DNA of 64,000 bases from NCBI GenBank assembly GCA_016722285.1, contig JADKGI010000001.1:124001-188000 (forward strand), read 5' to 3'. The stretch comes from Saprospiraceae bacterium (GTDB lineage Bacteria; Bacteroidota; Bacteroidia; Chitinophagales; Saprospiraceae). The translations under genes were made by a program, and so were the position numbers. This document shows, piece after piece, positions 46,318-57,311 of this stretch. The notes under the pieces were generated by a model that searched no databases, had not been told where the DNA came from, and saw only the letters and a list, made by a program, of their open reading frames with translations. How positions within the stretch are numbered: the stretch's first letter is position 1; every line of letters starts with the position of its first letter.

Positions 46318-49300
46318 CTTTGCAAAATTAAAAATCCATTTACTGGTCTTTGACCATCACCCGTATCCAAGATATAGAAATATGTTCCAACCGGCAAACT
46401 ATTTCCCCCAAAACTACCCTCCCAATCATTTTTATAGGGGCTTGAAAAAAACACTTCAACTCCCCATTCATTAAAAACATGTAACTTATTTGCGGGAAAA
46501 CGACCTGTCTCCAGACAGGGTACAACAAATTGATCATTTATACCATCACCATTGGGAGTAAATATGGTAGGGGCTTTGCATGTTATATTGTCATCAAATT
46601 CTATATTTACCATCGCCTCATGGCACAAGTCGTCACAAAAATCCGAACACACTCTATATGTAAATTCTACAGGTTGCAAAAATCTGAGGTCGGGCGTATA
46701 TTCTGCTATTTTGTTATTAATAACTACCTTACCATATCTGGGTTGAGTTAGAATGAAAAACTGATTCTGTTCAGGTAATATATCATTCTGAAGAATATTT
46801 AGTAATCCTTTTTCTCCATATATAAGCCTGTAAGAATCATTCATCGCCTGAGGAACAAACTCGCTGTATATTTTTATAGTGTCCCGGCTATAATCCGGAC
46901 ACCCATCAATGCTGTAATCAAGATATATTATGTTTAGCCCGCTCTTCAGTCCGGATATGATAGGCGAAATGGAATTTCTGTCAGAAATGATGTTTTCAGG
47001 ATTTACAGCAGTCCATTTCACTGTTACCAAAGGCGGACCTTTAACAGAAATTAGTGTAACATTTTCTCCCGGGCAAATTCGGATATCGTCCTCCACCGCC
47101 TGTGCCTGTATGCTTGGCGGAGAATTTACTGTTATTACATATGAAGCAGATATTTCTGACTGACAATTGTCCTTCGTTGTTTTTGCTGTTAAAAAGTTTG
47201 TCCCCGTTGTCAATGAGTTTGGTTCTGTTATCAGATAGCAATTTGAATTTCCGGAAGCCAATGTCAACTTTTTTGTTTCATTGTAAATGCTGTAAAGGCC
47301 ACCTTGTTCCAGACTGGAAGGGTTGAGGCAAATCTGGATACCTGACAGATTGTCAGAGCAAAGTGATAACGGTGGACCAGAAAACGCAGGCACTTTTATT
47401 TCGTCCTTAACTATAACATTCAATGGCGGGGAATTTTCAGAAGTGCAACCATTTACTGTGATCTTGAGTCTATAGGTACCCGAGTTCAATTTGGTCACTC
47501 CCGGGACATTTATCATTGATGTGTTAGTGACTAATGCCGGACCACTCCAAAGATATTGAGCTCCGGAAACCGAATTTCCTGATATTTTTAATGTATCACC
47601 ATAACATACCGGAGAATTTGATATAAGTTGTTGAGTTTCCGGTTTTTTCCTGATTTCAACTTTGAGTGTATCGGACGATGGTGAAATACAACCTTTAGTC
47701 TTAGTCTCGAGTGTGTATTTTCCCATATTTACAAGGCCTGCTTCAGGTATTATTAAACTCGGGGTGCTTGTATTTAGCTTACCTAATGGCGTGTTCCATA
47801 TATATTCATCTGCGGCCATAGTATTAATTGCAATTAATCTGACGGTATCTTTTTCACAGAAAAAAGATGAGGAACTCAGGCTTGGCTTTAGGGGTATTAA
47901 ACTAAAAGTTACATTTGTCTTTTGTTTGTTTGAAGGACATGAACCGTTAAAAATGACAAGACTATACACTCCTGTGTCTTTTGCTGAGATGTTCGACAAA
48001 ACGGGACTTTTGGAAGTAGAAATATAGCCATTTGGACCCTCCCACTTAAATGTGTAAATGTCAGAATTGGGAAAGACAGATGGGGAAAATCTAATCTGAT
48101 CAGTTGAAGACATACATGGTTTGCTATCATTGCTCAAAGCTGTAATTTCCGGAACACTGATAACAGAAACCCGGGTGCTTACATTATTCTGGCACCCGGT
48201 TGGCGTAGTAATCGTAACTGAATAATCACCGGGTACTCCTGAAATAACAGGGTCGTAAACAGATGGAATAAATGGAACCGGACCCTGCCATTTATATGAG
48301 GCATTAGGTACAAAAGTTGCCTGAAGCTTTACACTGTCTCCCATACAAACCGGGCCTGTATTTATGGCACCTACTTCCAGGCTATTGTCGATGGCAATAA
48401 ATTTTGTGTTTGAAATTATAGATTTGCAATTTCCTTTAACTGATACCACTGTCCAAGAACCTTGTAGGCCGGATTGCGCATTGGCTATGATCAGACTGTT
48501 TTCCTGTGATGTAGTAAAAAGAATCCCGTTTTTATACCACTCAAACTTCTCTGCATTAGGCGATGAAGTCGCTACCATAGAAAATATGGCTCCTTCACAG
48601 AAAATATCGGCAGAAACAATCAAAGGCTTGGCTGGTTTTTCAAGAATTGTTACACGTGTCGCCGTTGTATCTGAAATGCACCTGCCATTTGAAACAACAA
48701 GCCGGTATTCTCCGGCATTCAATATGGTTACATTTTTAATAATTTCAGGGTTTTGCCCGACTCCTTTATACCCCGCAGGGCCTGCCCAATTATAAACAAA
48801 AGAAGTATTTCCGCGGGCACATAATATCAACTCACTACCATCACATAGTGACAAAAAGCTATTACAAACCTCAGGCACAGGAATCACTTTCACATCCACT
48901 TTGAGTAAGGCAGATGGGCTTGAACTGCAATCCGGTCCACTGGCAATGATATAATAAAAATGAACCCCCTGGGTAGGCTTCAATACCAATTCAGGTATTT
49001 TAGTTGTCTTGATTAATATCCCGGTTGGGAATATGCCTTCATACCACAAATATTCAATGCCTCCACTATAATTGGTAGTAGTCAGGAGCGCATCTTCACC
49101 CACGCATAACTCATTGGCATTCGATCTTAATTCCGGTTTTATTAGTGGCTTGATATTAACTGTTAAGGATCCTACAGATGTACACTTATTGAAACCTTTT
49201 ACAGTCAGGACATATACTCCATTGTAGCTTTCATCTGCATTGGGGATTTGTGGGTTTTCTGTAAAAAAAGCAATATTTCCGGGTCCATCCCATTGAAAAG

Positions 49301-52300
49301 AATACGTACCCGGTATAGAGGCCGGCGGTATATTGGCAAATAATTTTAAAGTATCGGTGGAACAAAGCCCTGCGGAAAAAGTGGGTTTTAACTCAGCTGC
49401 CTTTACTCTTACTGAAGATATACAGGTGTCTTTATTGCCTTGCGAATCTTCCACTATTAACATTACTGACACATTACTGTCAGAAGCTGAGCAATCCACC
49501 ATTGCTGGCTCCACTGTCATTTTGCCTATTTGACAATTGTCAGTGCTCCCGTTATTTATCATTTCAGGCAGGATCATAATCGGTTCCAGTCCTGAGGGAT
49601 TCAGCGATACCACAATATTTTTGCATCTGGCAACAGGTTTTTCCACGTCTTTTACATTCACGGTAAAAGCACAACCTGCCTGATTTCCTGAATTGTCTTT
49701 TGTTTTTAGGGTCAGGTTATTGATGCCGGCATTAAGTATGATGTTATATAAACCGACTCCTTTAGGTATATCTGCTTCATCTATATTCGTAGATCCCGAA
49801 ATGCTTAACGAAAATGCAGCGTCAGAATATTTTAGTCTGGCACTGATTGCGCTCTTATTGTCTATTGTTTGGCCTGGAAGCAGATTGGTGCAGGGGTTTA
49901 TTCCGTCACCTCCGTTTTTTGGTATGGCTATGATACTTACCTGTTTATTGGTAATCCAGCTATTAAAGAGATCTTTACTTATTTCAAATCTGGTGATAGA
50001 TGTCGCACAGGACTCCTTAACGTTTGTGAGCGATGTATTACCAATCAATACTCCACCCGGACCGAAAATTTCAAAGTATTCACCCGCCTCATTATTATCT
50101 CCCGTGAATTCCACTTCCAATACAACCGGGATATTGACATGTTTTACAGGAAAATCTCAGTAAATACAATTTCTTTACTTCGGGTTTCATATTTAAGTTT
50201 ATTTTCATTATAAACAAATGAAAGAAAGGAAGCTTCTGTAGATGCCGGAGATAATTTTGAGTATTGATATGTTCCTCCGCAATTTTCTTTTACTGTAAAA
50301 TTGATTGGTAAAGCTACCGTGTCTTTGCACTGCCCTTTCGCAAGAATAGTTGTAATATTATCGGGACAAATTATAACAGGTTTTACATCATCTTTTACAT
50401 TTACCGGGACCAAACATTCAGCTGTATTATTTGAGCAGTCCCTGAATTTGAATCTTACTGAATGGCTTCCTTTGTCCAATATGGTGTTGATCTCCGTTTC
50501 ATTTCCCAGTTGAATTTCGGGGCCGTCATTTATTTGATAAAACCTTCTGACAGTATTGGTTATTTCTATTTCATATGACAAAGTTGCTTCTATAGCTCCA
50601 CCGTTACATATATTATTTATGGAAAGTACAGGACTACCGACGATAATATTGGGTCGAAAACTCAGTTCAATATAACCATCCAAAATCCAATCTGAAATTT
50701 TATTTTTATCAAGCACAATTTGAAAATCTGCGTTAGCGCACTGACCGGCTCCAACCGGAGTTTGACCTATTCTTTTACCATCTTCATCATAGATGGTAAA
50801 ATATTCTGTGACATCGTCGATATCCAGATTGCGCAACTTCAAATTTAATATACCATCTGTAAGCGGGCTGGCTAGTGATGGATTGAAAGGTCCTAATCTC
50901 ATGGTAATCGGATTTATAATCGCTTCAGGTCCAGCTGGATCATTGGATGTGACGGGCACAACGATTCTTCGGGACACCGGAGATTCTGACTCTATACAAT
51001 TATCTGTAGCTTTGGGAGCAATGATTTTAATATTTGCCGTACAATTATCTTCTGATACCAAAACTTCAACCGATTGAGGGCATTCATTTATTACCGGTTT
51101 TACATTGTCTCTTATTCCGAATACGGCGCTGGTGACAGCAGAATTACCACATGTGTCATAGTAAACAAAATCCACTTCCACATACCTTAAAAATTCATTT
51201 AGCACAGCCGGGCAAATTTGCTTTGGTAAGTTGAGAGGTACTTGTCCGGGGTAAGTACTTGTATTATTTATATCATAACTACCCTTTACTGCGGCAAATG
51301 ATTTAAGAGGGCTACATGTGGCTTTTGCTACTGATCCGCCCATGTTTTTGACCCAGTTTGCCAGCAATGTTTCTATATCTTCCTGACTGGTGCACGCATA
51401 ACTTTCTGTTTTTGCCTGAATGGTGATTTCCGGCTTTGCATCTTGTCTGACATTAATGATTTGGTTATACGTAGATTGGTTTTTGCATATATCCGAAAGT
51501 GTGTAAGTTCTTTCTATTTTTGTAATACAACCGTTAGACAGGACAGAATCTTTGTATGTCATCATGGATGATGAACAATTATCATTATAGGTAATAAACA
51601 AACTGTCCGGCTTTTTGGAAAATATAGCACATCCGATATTAACTTCCTTTAAATTACTTATGGTTGGACCAGTTTTATCGACAACAGTTATTTTTTGGCT
51701 ATACGTTGAAGAATTACCACATTTGTCTGTCGCTACCCACTTTCTGGATATTACATAATTATAATGACCACAATCCAGGGGATCTAATACTTTAGTAGTA
51801 GATTCTGATAATTCAGGCTTGACTGATTTGCTGCAGTCATCGATCACAATTGCTTCCACAACAGGCGGTACATTATCACAGGATACGGTGATGTCAGCAG
51901 GTGGATTAATAAATATGGGTGCAACATTGTCAGTCACTGTAAATGTAGTGGTACCTGGGGTTCCGCTCTCGTTGCCACATTCGTCTGCAGCAATAAATGA
52001 AATATTCATAACCCATTGGCAAATACCATCGGGTATCATAGGATAAGGTCCAATATCGATTGATCCTCCACCTGTTTGAATAATATTATTGGCCGATGAA
52101 ATAGCATAATTAAAGTTTTTCCAGATGATGCTGTTAGAGCAGTCATCTACCATATTATAACCCCCACTTTTTTTTATCCACGCTATCAGTGTATCTCGAA
52201 TACCCTGAACGCAAGTATATTTTGGGTTGGGAACAGAATTTGTTATTCTAGGGCCTCTATTATCGGTTGTAAAAAACGATGCTGTTGTGGTAGGTCCCCT

Positions 52301-52672
52301 ATTGGACGAGGTATCTATAGGCGTGAATGAAACTTCCACCTTTTGCTTATTGCCACACAACACATCCAGAGAATTGTTGAATATCGTTATGACCTGAAGC
52401 AAAGTCAGGTTTGCCCTCCAAATTACAAAATCTGAATTATCTGTTGCTAATGCTCCCCCGGCTCTATTATACCAGTCTGTAAGATTGGATAAAAGATTTG
52501 GTGTAGCCCCGCATTCAAATGAGGTATCCCTGGCTGGAAAAATGAGTTGAGGCGGAATCGTATCCTGAGCTGTTAGAAAATCAGATGCGAGAATAAATGC
52601 AAAACACAAAAAGACCTTAATTGGCTTTATTAAAAGAGAAAATACATTAAATATTTTGAAATCTAGCAACAT
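46314..52672 (-). pseudogene. Giant T9SS-exported Ig-repeat protein, about 2,120 residues (one frameshift)
   Basis: The 5' part (52672-50144) has a signal peptide and repeated HYR-like blocks (DNVAPIFINPPADITVSC, DKCGNSSTYSQKITVVDKTGP). It stops at 50144 in a CC pair (minus strand, 50149-50150). A third C joins it to the next frame as ...VFTEIFPVKHVNIPVVLEVEFTGDN.... The joined region repeats an earlier domain (LRNLDIDDVTEYFTIYDEDG and VEFTGDNNEAGEYFEIFGPGG), which confirms continuity. Eight Ig/PKD-like repeats of about 85 residues (C-x-G ... W-x-GP ... GxY ... GC) follow. A cadherin-like segment and a CHU_C sorting domain (IFTPNGDGINDQFVV, NEWGVEVF, LPVGTYFYIL) end the protein. It is a likely surface adhesin or gliding protein. 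A -7 box TATCTTTG lies at 52752-52745. Confidence 0.85.
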
Positions 52673-52744
52673 TCTTATTTCTCAGATTATCATCGAACGA
52701 ATATAAAATAAAGGAAATTAATTTTATACTCATGTAATTGGACA

Positions 52745-52752
52745 CAAAGATA
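52745..52752 (-). promoter_or_regulatory. -7 promoter box for the T9SS operon
   Basis: TATCTTTG on the minus strand matches TAnnTTTG, about 75 nt before the start of the giant T9SS gene. No good -33 TTG stands at the right distance, so this is a partial match. Confidence 0.35.
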
Positions 52753-52780
52753 AAGAATAATATGTAGAAGCCGCTATCTG

Positions 52781-53905
52781 CTATCTACCCAAAACTTGCA
52801 TATAATATTCTTCATATTGAGGAAGTACTTGTTTTATATCAAACATCTTAGCTTGATTATATGCATTTTTTCTAAAGATCGCCAGGCTTTCTTCGTCCTG
52901 AAGTAGCTCAATGCATCTTTGTGCCATTCCGTTTACATCTCCGACATCACACAGATAGCCCGTCACACCGTCAATGTTTACCTCCGGCAAGCCCCCTGCG
53001 TTGGAGGAAATCACAGGTACTTCACAAGCCATGGCCTCAAGAGCTACAAGTCCGAAACTCTCATTTTCTGAAGGTAAAAGAAAGAGATCGGAAATAGCAA
53101 GCAATTCCTCAACTGCTTCCTGCTTGCCTAAAAACCTTATTTCATCACATAAGTTTAAAGTACGGCATAGTTCCTCCATGTGTTTTCTCTCAGGTCCATC
53201 CCCAATCATGAGTAGTTTTGATTTGACCTTTTTGCTTACTTTATCGAAAACATGGATTACATCTTCTACTCTTTTTACCTTCCTGAAATTGGATATGTGT
53301 ACGAGAATTTTTTCGCCATCGGGAGCTATTGCTTTTCTGAAATGGTCTTTATTGGTCTTCCTAAATCTGCTGAAATCAATAAAATTATAGATTACCCGAA
53401 TGTCTTTAGTGATCTTGAAAGTGTTTAAAGTCTCCTGACGCAATTGTTCTGATACAGCGGTGACACCATCCGACTCATTGATACTGAATTCTACCACAGG
53501 AGCAAAGGAATGATCATTGCCCACTAAAGTGATATCTGTGCCGTGCAGCGTCGTAACTACTGGAATATTTATTCCATATGATTTTAATATTTGCTTTGCC
53601 ATGTAAGCTACCGCTGCATGAGGTATGGCGTAATGCACATGCAGAAGGTCCAGCTTTTCATACCTGATCACATCTACCAGTTTACTTGCCAGAGAAGTTT
53701 CATAAGGTGTGTATTCAAACAAGGGGTAATCCATGGCTGTTACCTCATGAAAATATACATTGGCATGAAAAGAAGTCAGCCGAACCGGTCTTTTATAGGT
53801 GATAAAATGTACGTCATGACCTTTGTCAGCCAGACCCAACCCCAGTTCAGTTGCCACGACACCGCTTCCACCAAAAGTCGGATAACATACTATACCAATT
53901 TTCAT
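52781..53905 (-). CDS. bshA: N-acetyl-alpha-D-glucosaminyl L-malate synthase BshA
   Basis: First enzyme of bacillithiol synthesis, joining UDP-GlcNAc and L-malate. It is a GT4 glycosyltransferase of about 374 residues with the BshA-specific start MKIGIVCYPTFGGSGVVATELG. Other BshA blocks are LLHVHYAIPHAAVAYMA, TLHGTDITLVG and YNFIDFSRF. The GT4 C-lobe shows IGDGPERK and LLPSENESFGLVALEAMAC. I choose the ATG at 53905, because the ten residues upstream of it are not family sequence. Bshb and BshC are not in the window. Confidence 0.93.
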   Translation of the reverse strand: MKIGIVCYPTFGGSGVVATELGLGLADKGHDVHFITYKRPVRLTSFHANVYFHEVTAMDYPLFEYTPYETSLASKLVDVIRYEKLDLLHVHYAIPHAAVAYMAKQILKSYGINIPVVTTLHGTDITLVGNDHSFAPVVEFSINESDGVTAVSEQLRQETLNTFKITKDIRVIYNFIDFSRFRKTNKDHFRKAIAPDGEKILVHISNFRKVKRVEDVIHVFDKVSKKVKSKLLMIGDGPERKHMEELCRTLNLCDEIRFLGKQEAVEELLAISDLFLLPSENESFGLVALEAMACEVPVISSNAGGLPEVNIDGVTGYLCDVGDVNGMAQRCIELLQDEESLAIFRKNAYNQAKMFDIKQVLPQYEEYYMQVLGR

Positions 53906-53983
53906 ATGGGTTCTTTTATTATTTATCGATAACAAATAACTTATAAAAACGTTTCAATAAGGTAATTTTAATACATTTCTTCA

Positions 53984-54895
53984 TTGGACTGGAATAGCAC
54001 AATTAAAGGATTCAGGGCTTATCTTTTGCTGGAAAAATCACTTTCCTCACACTCTATTGATGCTTATTTAAGGGATGTCAACAAACTTCTTGAGTTCGTT
54101 CTAATCAGAAAAATAGATTTATCCCCCGATAAACTCACCAATGATCATCTTACAAAATTTATCTATTATATTAATGATCTGGGCCTGGAGGCAAAAAGTC
54201 AGGCCAGAATTATATCCGGAATCAGGGCATTTTATCGCTTTATGCTCATGGAAGATATAATTGATACAGACCCTTCCGAACTACTCGAAAGTCCCCGATT
54301 ACAGCGTTCTTTGCCCGATGTACTCAGCTATGAAGAAATCGACCGGATCCTCAGCAGTATTGACATGTCTCAAGCTCACAGCCAGCGCAACAGAGCTATG
54401 TTTGAGACCCTGTATGCCTGCGGTCTGAGGGTTTCAGAGCTTATTACTCTTAAAATCAGTAATTATTTTCCTGAGCAGGGATTTATCAAAGTCTTGGGCA
54501 AAAACAATAAGGAAAGACTTGTTCCCATAGGCGACTCTGCGATCAAACATATAAATTTATATCTGGCAACTGATAGGATACACCTTCCGGTCATCGTACA
54601 GAATCAAGAAGATGTGTTATTTCTCAATCGAAGAGGAAAAGGTCTCACCAGGATTATGGTATTTACACTTATAAGGAAATTTACGGCATTAGCTGGAATC
54701 AATAAAACTGTCAGCCCGCATACATTCAGGCATTCTTTTGCTACTCATCTGGTAGAAGGTGGCGCCGACTTAAGGGCTGTTCAGGAAATGCTGGGACATG
54801 AATCTATACTGACTACAGAAATATATACCCATGTCGATAGAAAGTATCTTCGGGAGACCATGATGAAATACCACCCTCTTAGCAAGAAGAACTGA
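53984..54895 (+). CDS. xerD: Tyrosine recombinase XerD/XerC
   Basis: 303 residues with a SAM-like N-terminal domain (LLLEKSLSSHSIDAYLRDVNKLLEF) and the catalytic domain. Catalytic residues are Arg in YACGLRVSEL, Lys in VLGKNNKERLVPI, His-x-x-Arg in HTFRHSFATHL, His in LGHESILTTE and the tyrosine in IYTHVDRKY. It resolves chromosome dimers at dif. Starts TTG-GAC-TGG-AAT, so the start is TTG; no ATG precedes it in a suitable place. The xerD versus xerC choice rests on general similarity and is not firm. Confidence 0.9.
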   Translation: MDWNSTIKGFRAYLLLEKSLSSHSIDAYLRDVNKLLEFVLIRKIDLSPDKLTNDHLTKFIYYINDLGLEAKSQARIISGIRAFYRFMLMEDIIDTDPSELLESPRLQRSLPDVLSYEEIDRILSSIDMSQAHSQRNRAMFETLYACGLRVSELITLKISNYFPEQGFIKVLGKNNKERLVPIGDSAIKHINLYLATDRIHLPVIVQNQEDVLFLNRRGKGLTRIMVFTLIRKFTALAGINKTVSPHTFRHSFATHLVEGGADLRAVQEMLGHESILTTEIYTHVDRKYLRETMMKYHPLSKKN

Positions 54896-55002
54896 GTTGG
54901 ATGTCCTGGTTGATAATGATTACTGCGAATAAAAATTTTAAGGCTTTCTGTTGCTTGTTTAGAAAATGCTATTTCCGTTCATTAGCGGGAATCAAGATTA
55001 AA

Positions 55003-55035
55003 AAAAATGATGTCAGTTGACTTAACATCATTTTT
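55003..55035 (+). terminator. Intrinsic terminator after xerD
   Basis: AAAAATGATGT (55003-55013) pairs perfectly with ACATCATTTTT (55025-55035) around an 11-nt loop. It lies between the recombinase gene and the thioredoxin-like gene. Confidence 0.75.
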
Positions 55036-55115
55036 CAAAAACCAGAATTCATTTGAACCGTTATGTTTCTGCAATCCTTTTGCAAAATTAAAATATTTCG
55101 AAAAAAAATTTTGAT

Positions 55116-55673
55116 ATGGCTTTTACAGAATCTAATATGATTGAACTTGGAGTGAAGGCACCTGATTTTATTTTACCCGACACCATATCAGGAAGTATGG
55201 TTTCCTATCATGATATTAAGGGCAAAAATGGAAGTGTCATCCTTTTTTTGTGCAATCATTGTCCATATGTCATACATGTAAATGAAGAATTGGTCCGTAT
55301 CGCCAATGAATATAAGTTGAAAGATATAGGATTTGTAGCCATCAGTAGTAACGATGCGGCGAATTATCCGGATGATGGACCAGACAAAATGAGTCTGGTG
55401 GCTAAGATGCTCAAATATCCCTTTCCTTATCTGTATGATGAAAGTCAGAATATTGCCAGATCATATGAAGCTGCATGTACCCCTGATATTTATCTTTTTG
55501 ACGGAGACGACAAATTGTATTACAGAGGCCGACTTGATGAATCAAGACCAGGTAATGATAAACCATTGAATGGAAAGGACCTACGCCTTGCACTTGATTT
55601 ATTGCTGAGAGGTGAGCCCCCAATGATCAGTCAATATCCAAGTGCAGGATGTAATATTAAATGGAAAAAATAG
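55116..55673 (+). CDS. Thioredoxin-fold redoxin family protein
   Basis: 185 residues of the AhpC/TSA-like redoxin type. Starts ELGVKAPDFILPDTISG, with the active site LFLCNHCPYVIHVNEEL (CxxC) near residues 48-51. VAISSNDAANYPDDGPDKM and the C-terminal YRGRLDESRPGNDKP block are family features. Similar proteins are annotated as thioredoxin family or peroxiredoxin-like. Cytoplasmic, as no signal peptide is present. It converges with lpxD, with 2 bp between the stops. Confidence 0.88.
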   Translation: MAFTESNMIELGVKAPDFILPDTISGSMVSYHDIKGKNGSVILFLCNHCPYVIHVNEELVRIANEYKLKDIGFVAISSNDAANYPDDGPDKMSLVAKMLKYPFPYLYDESQNIARSYEAACTPDIYLFDGDDKLYYRGRLDESRPGNDKPLNGKDLRLALDLLLRGEPPMISQYPSAGCNIKWKK

Positions 55674-55675
55674 AA

Positions 55676-56592
55676 TCAGTCTTTATTGGTGATCATCCTG
55701 AGTGCTGCCAGCTCCTTGTATTTTTCTCGGGCTTCACCTGCCGGGTATCCAAAATAGGTCTTATTTCCTTCCAGATCTTTAGATACCCCAGTTTTAGCAA
55801 GGATGATGGAATTGTCCCCGATCATCAGGTTTTGCGCAATACCGGCTTGTCCGTAGATGGTGCAATTATCACCAATGATAGTTTTGCCGGCGATGCCTAC
55901 CTGAGCTGCTAAAAGGCAGTTTTTCCCCAGTACCACCCCGTGTCCGATGTGCACCTGACAATCCAGTTTAGTTCCTTCACCAATGATCGTTTCGCCTGAA
56001 ACTCCTCTGCTTATACTACATCCGGCACCGACTTCAGCATCTTCACCTATTATCACTTTTCCTCCGGATCTCCATTTGTGGTACTTTCCGTTGATCTTTT
56101 TATAATAAAATGCATCAGTCCCTATTAATGCTCCGGGCTGGACGATGACATTGTCTCCAATGATGGTCTGATCTCCGATATAAACCCCAGACTGGATATA
56201 GCAATTTTACCAATAGTCACATCGTGACCTATATACACGCCGTAATCAACCTGACTATTATCTCCTATTTTACAATTTTCACCCCGATCTCTGAGCAGGT
56301 ATTTCATTGGTCTGTTCTCCCATACTATCTGGTTATACACAGCAAACGGGTCTTCTGAAACCAATAATGTCTTTCCTTCAGGGCAGGGTACTTTTTTATT
56401 TATAATGATGATCGTTGCCGCTGAGGACAATGATTTTGTGTAGTATTTTTCTACATCTACAAATGTGATATCTCCGGGTCTTACCTTATGAATTTCATTT
56501 ATTCCTTTGGCTGATTGCCTCGCCTCTCCGATAAGCTCCATCCGGAACCTTTGAGCAAGAACAGTAACTTCAATCGGGCTTTTCAGATCCAT
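55676..56592 (-). pseudogene. lpxD: UDP-3-O-acylglucosamine N-acyltransferase LpxD (one frameshift)
   Basis: LpxD adds the second acyl chain in lipid A synthesis. The N-terminal part (56592-56125) has the nucleotide-binding domain and the first hexapeptide repeats, then leaves frame at the T4 run (plus strand 56205-56208). With five T the protein continues IGKNCYIQSGVYIGDQTIIGDNV... through 55676. The catalytic-type stretch DCQVHIGHGVVLG is included. The joined protein has about 305 residues with left-handed beta-helix repeats, somewhat shorter than classical LpxD (about 340). A sequence error is the likely cause of the break. It lies 6 bp after the small exported-protein gene. Confidence 0.88.
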
Positions 56593-56598
56593 AAAATA

Positions 56599-57045
56599 TC
56601 AGCTTTTTATAAGTTTTGCATTGACAAGCTTATACATCAGCCTGTTAATGTCCTTATCATTTAGTCTGACCGTGCCCTTGATAATGATAGCATCAGCTGA
56701 ATAATTTACGCCTTCTGTCGCTTCCACTTCCATCACTGTCTCAGGTCCCGCTCCACCGCAAAAAAAACACATACTATACGGGAATGCTGAAAAAATAAAT
56801 TCTTTATGTGATTTGTATCCTTCTACCGGTATAATATATCCCTTAATAGTAATTTCTTTCCCTTCCAGGGCCTTAATAGCTTCGCTGAAAACAGGCTTAT
56901 CAATTTTAAATCCCATTAGTTCATCAAATTCCTTTTTATAACTTATTTTGGACAGTGTTTTCCAAATATTATCGGTAGTTTGTGCCTGTGAGATTAAGTT
57001 TACTGTCATTATCAGTGCCAGCAATCCTATAAACATTTTTTTCAT
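56599..57045 (-). CDS. Small exported DUF3299-like protein
   Basis: 148 residues with a signal peptide (KKMFIGLLALIMTVNLISQAQ). The core GKEITIKGYIIPVEGYKSHKEFIFSAFPYSMCFFCGGAGPETVMEV resembles DUF3299, in which a CFFCGG cysteine pair stands where other members have a cysteine-histidine motif. In other bacteria DUF3299 genes sit beside LolCDE-like ABC genes, and some of these clusters are linked to zinc. The same arrangement is seen here, with the permease and ATPase genes upstream. The CxxC may bind metal. Function unknown. Confidence 0.6.
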   Translation of the reverse strand: MKKMFIGLLALIMTVNLISQAQTTDNIWKTLSKISYKKEFDELMGFKIDKPVFSEAIKALEGKEITIKGYIIPVEGYKSHKEFIFSAFPYSMCFFCGGAGPETVMEVEATEGVNYSADAIIIKGTVRLNDKDINRLMYKLVNAKLIKS

Positions 57046-57311
57046 AATATTAATTATGGTTGATTGAATTTGATAATTTCGAGTTTTTCTCGATTGAAAA
57101 TAGAAAGCTTTTTTGTATCAGTTTCATTTCTTTTCTGCATTTCAACAAATTTCAACTGTTTTGGTTTTCAATAACTATTTTGCTCATAAAAATCTTCCTT
57201 CTCCGCTTATTCCTTATTGTTTACTTACTGACAATTAAGGATTCAATATAATGTTCTTCATTTTATTGTGACTGATCGGTGATTCAGTTTCACTAAGCTT
57301 TATATTTTGAT

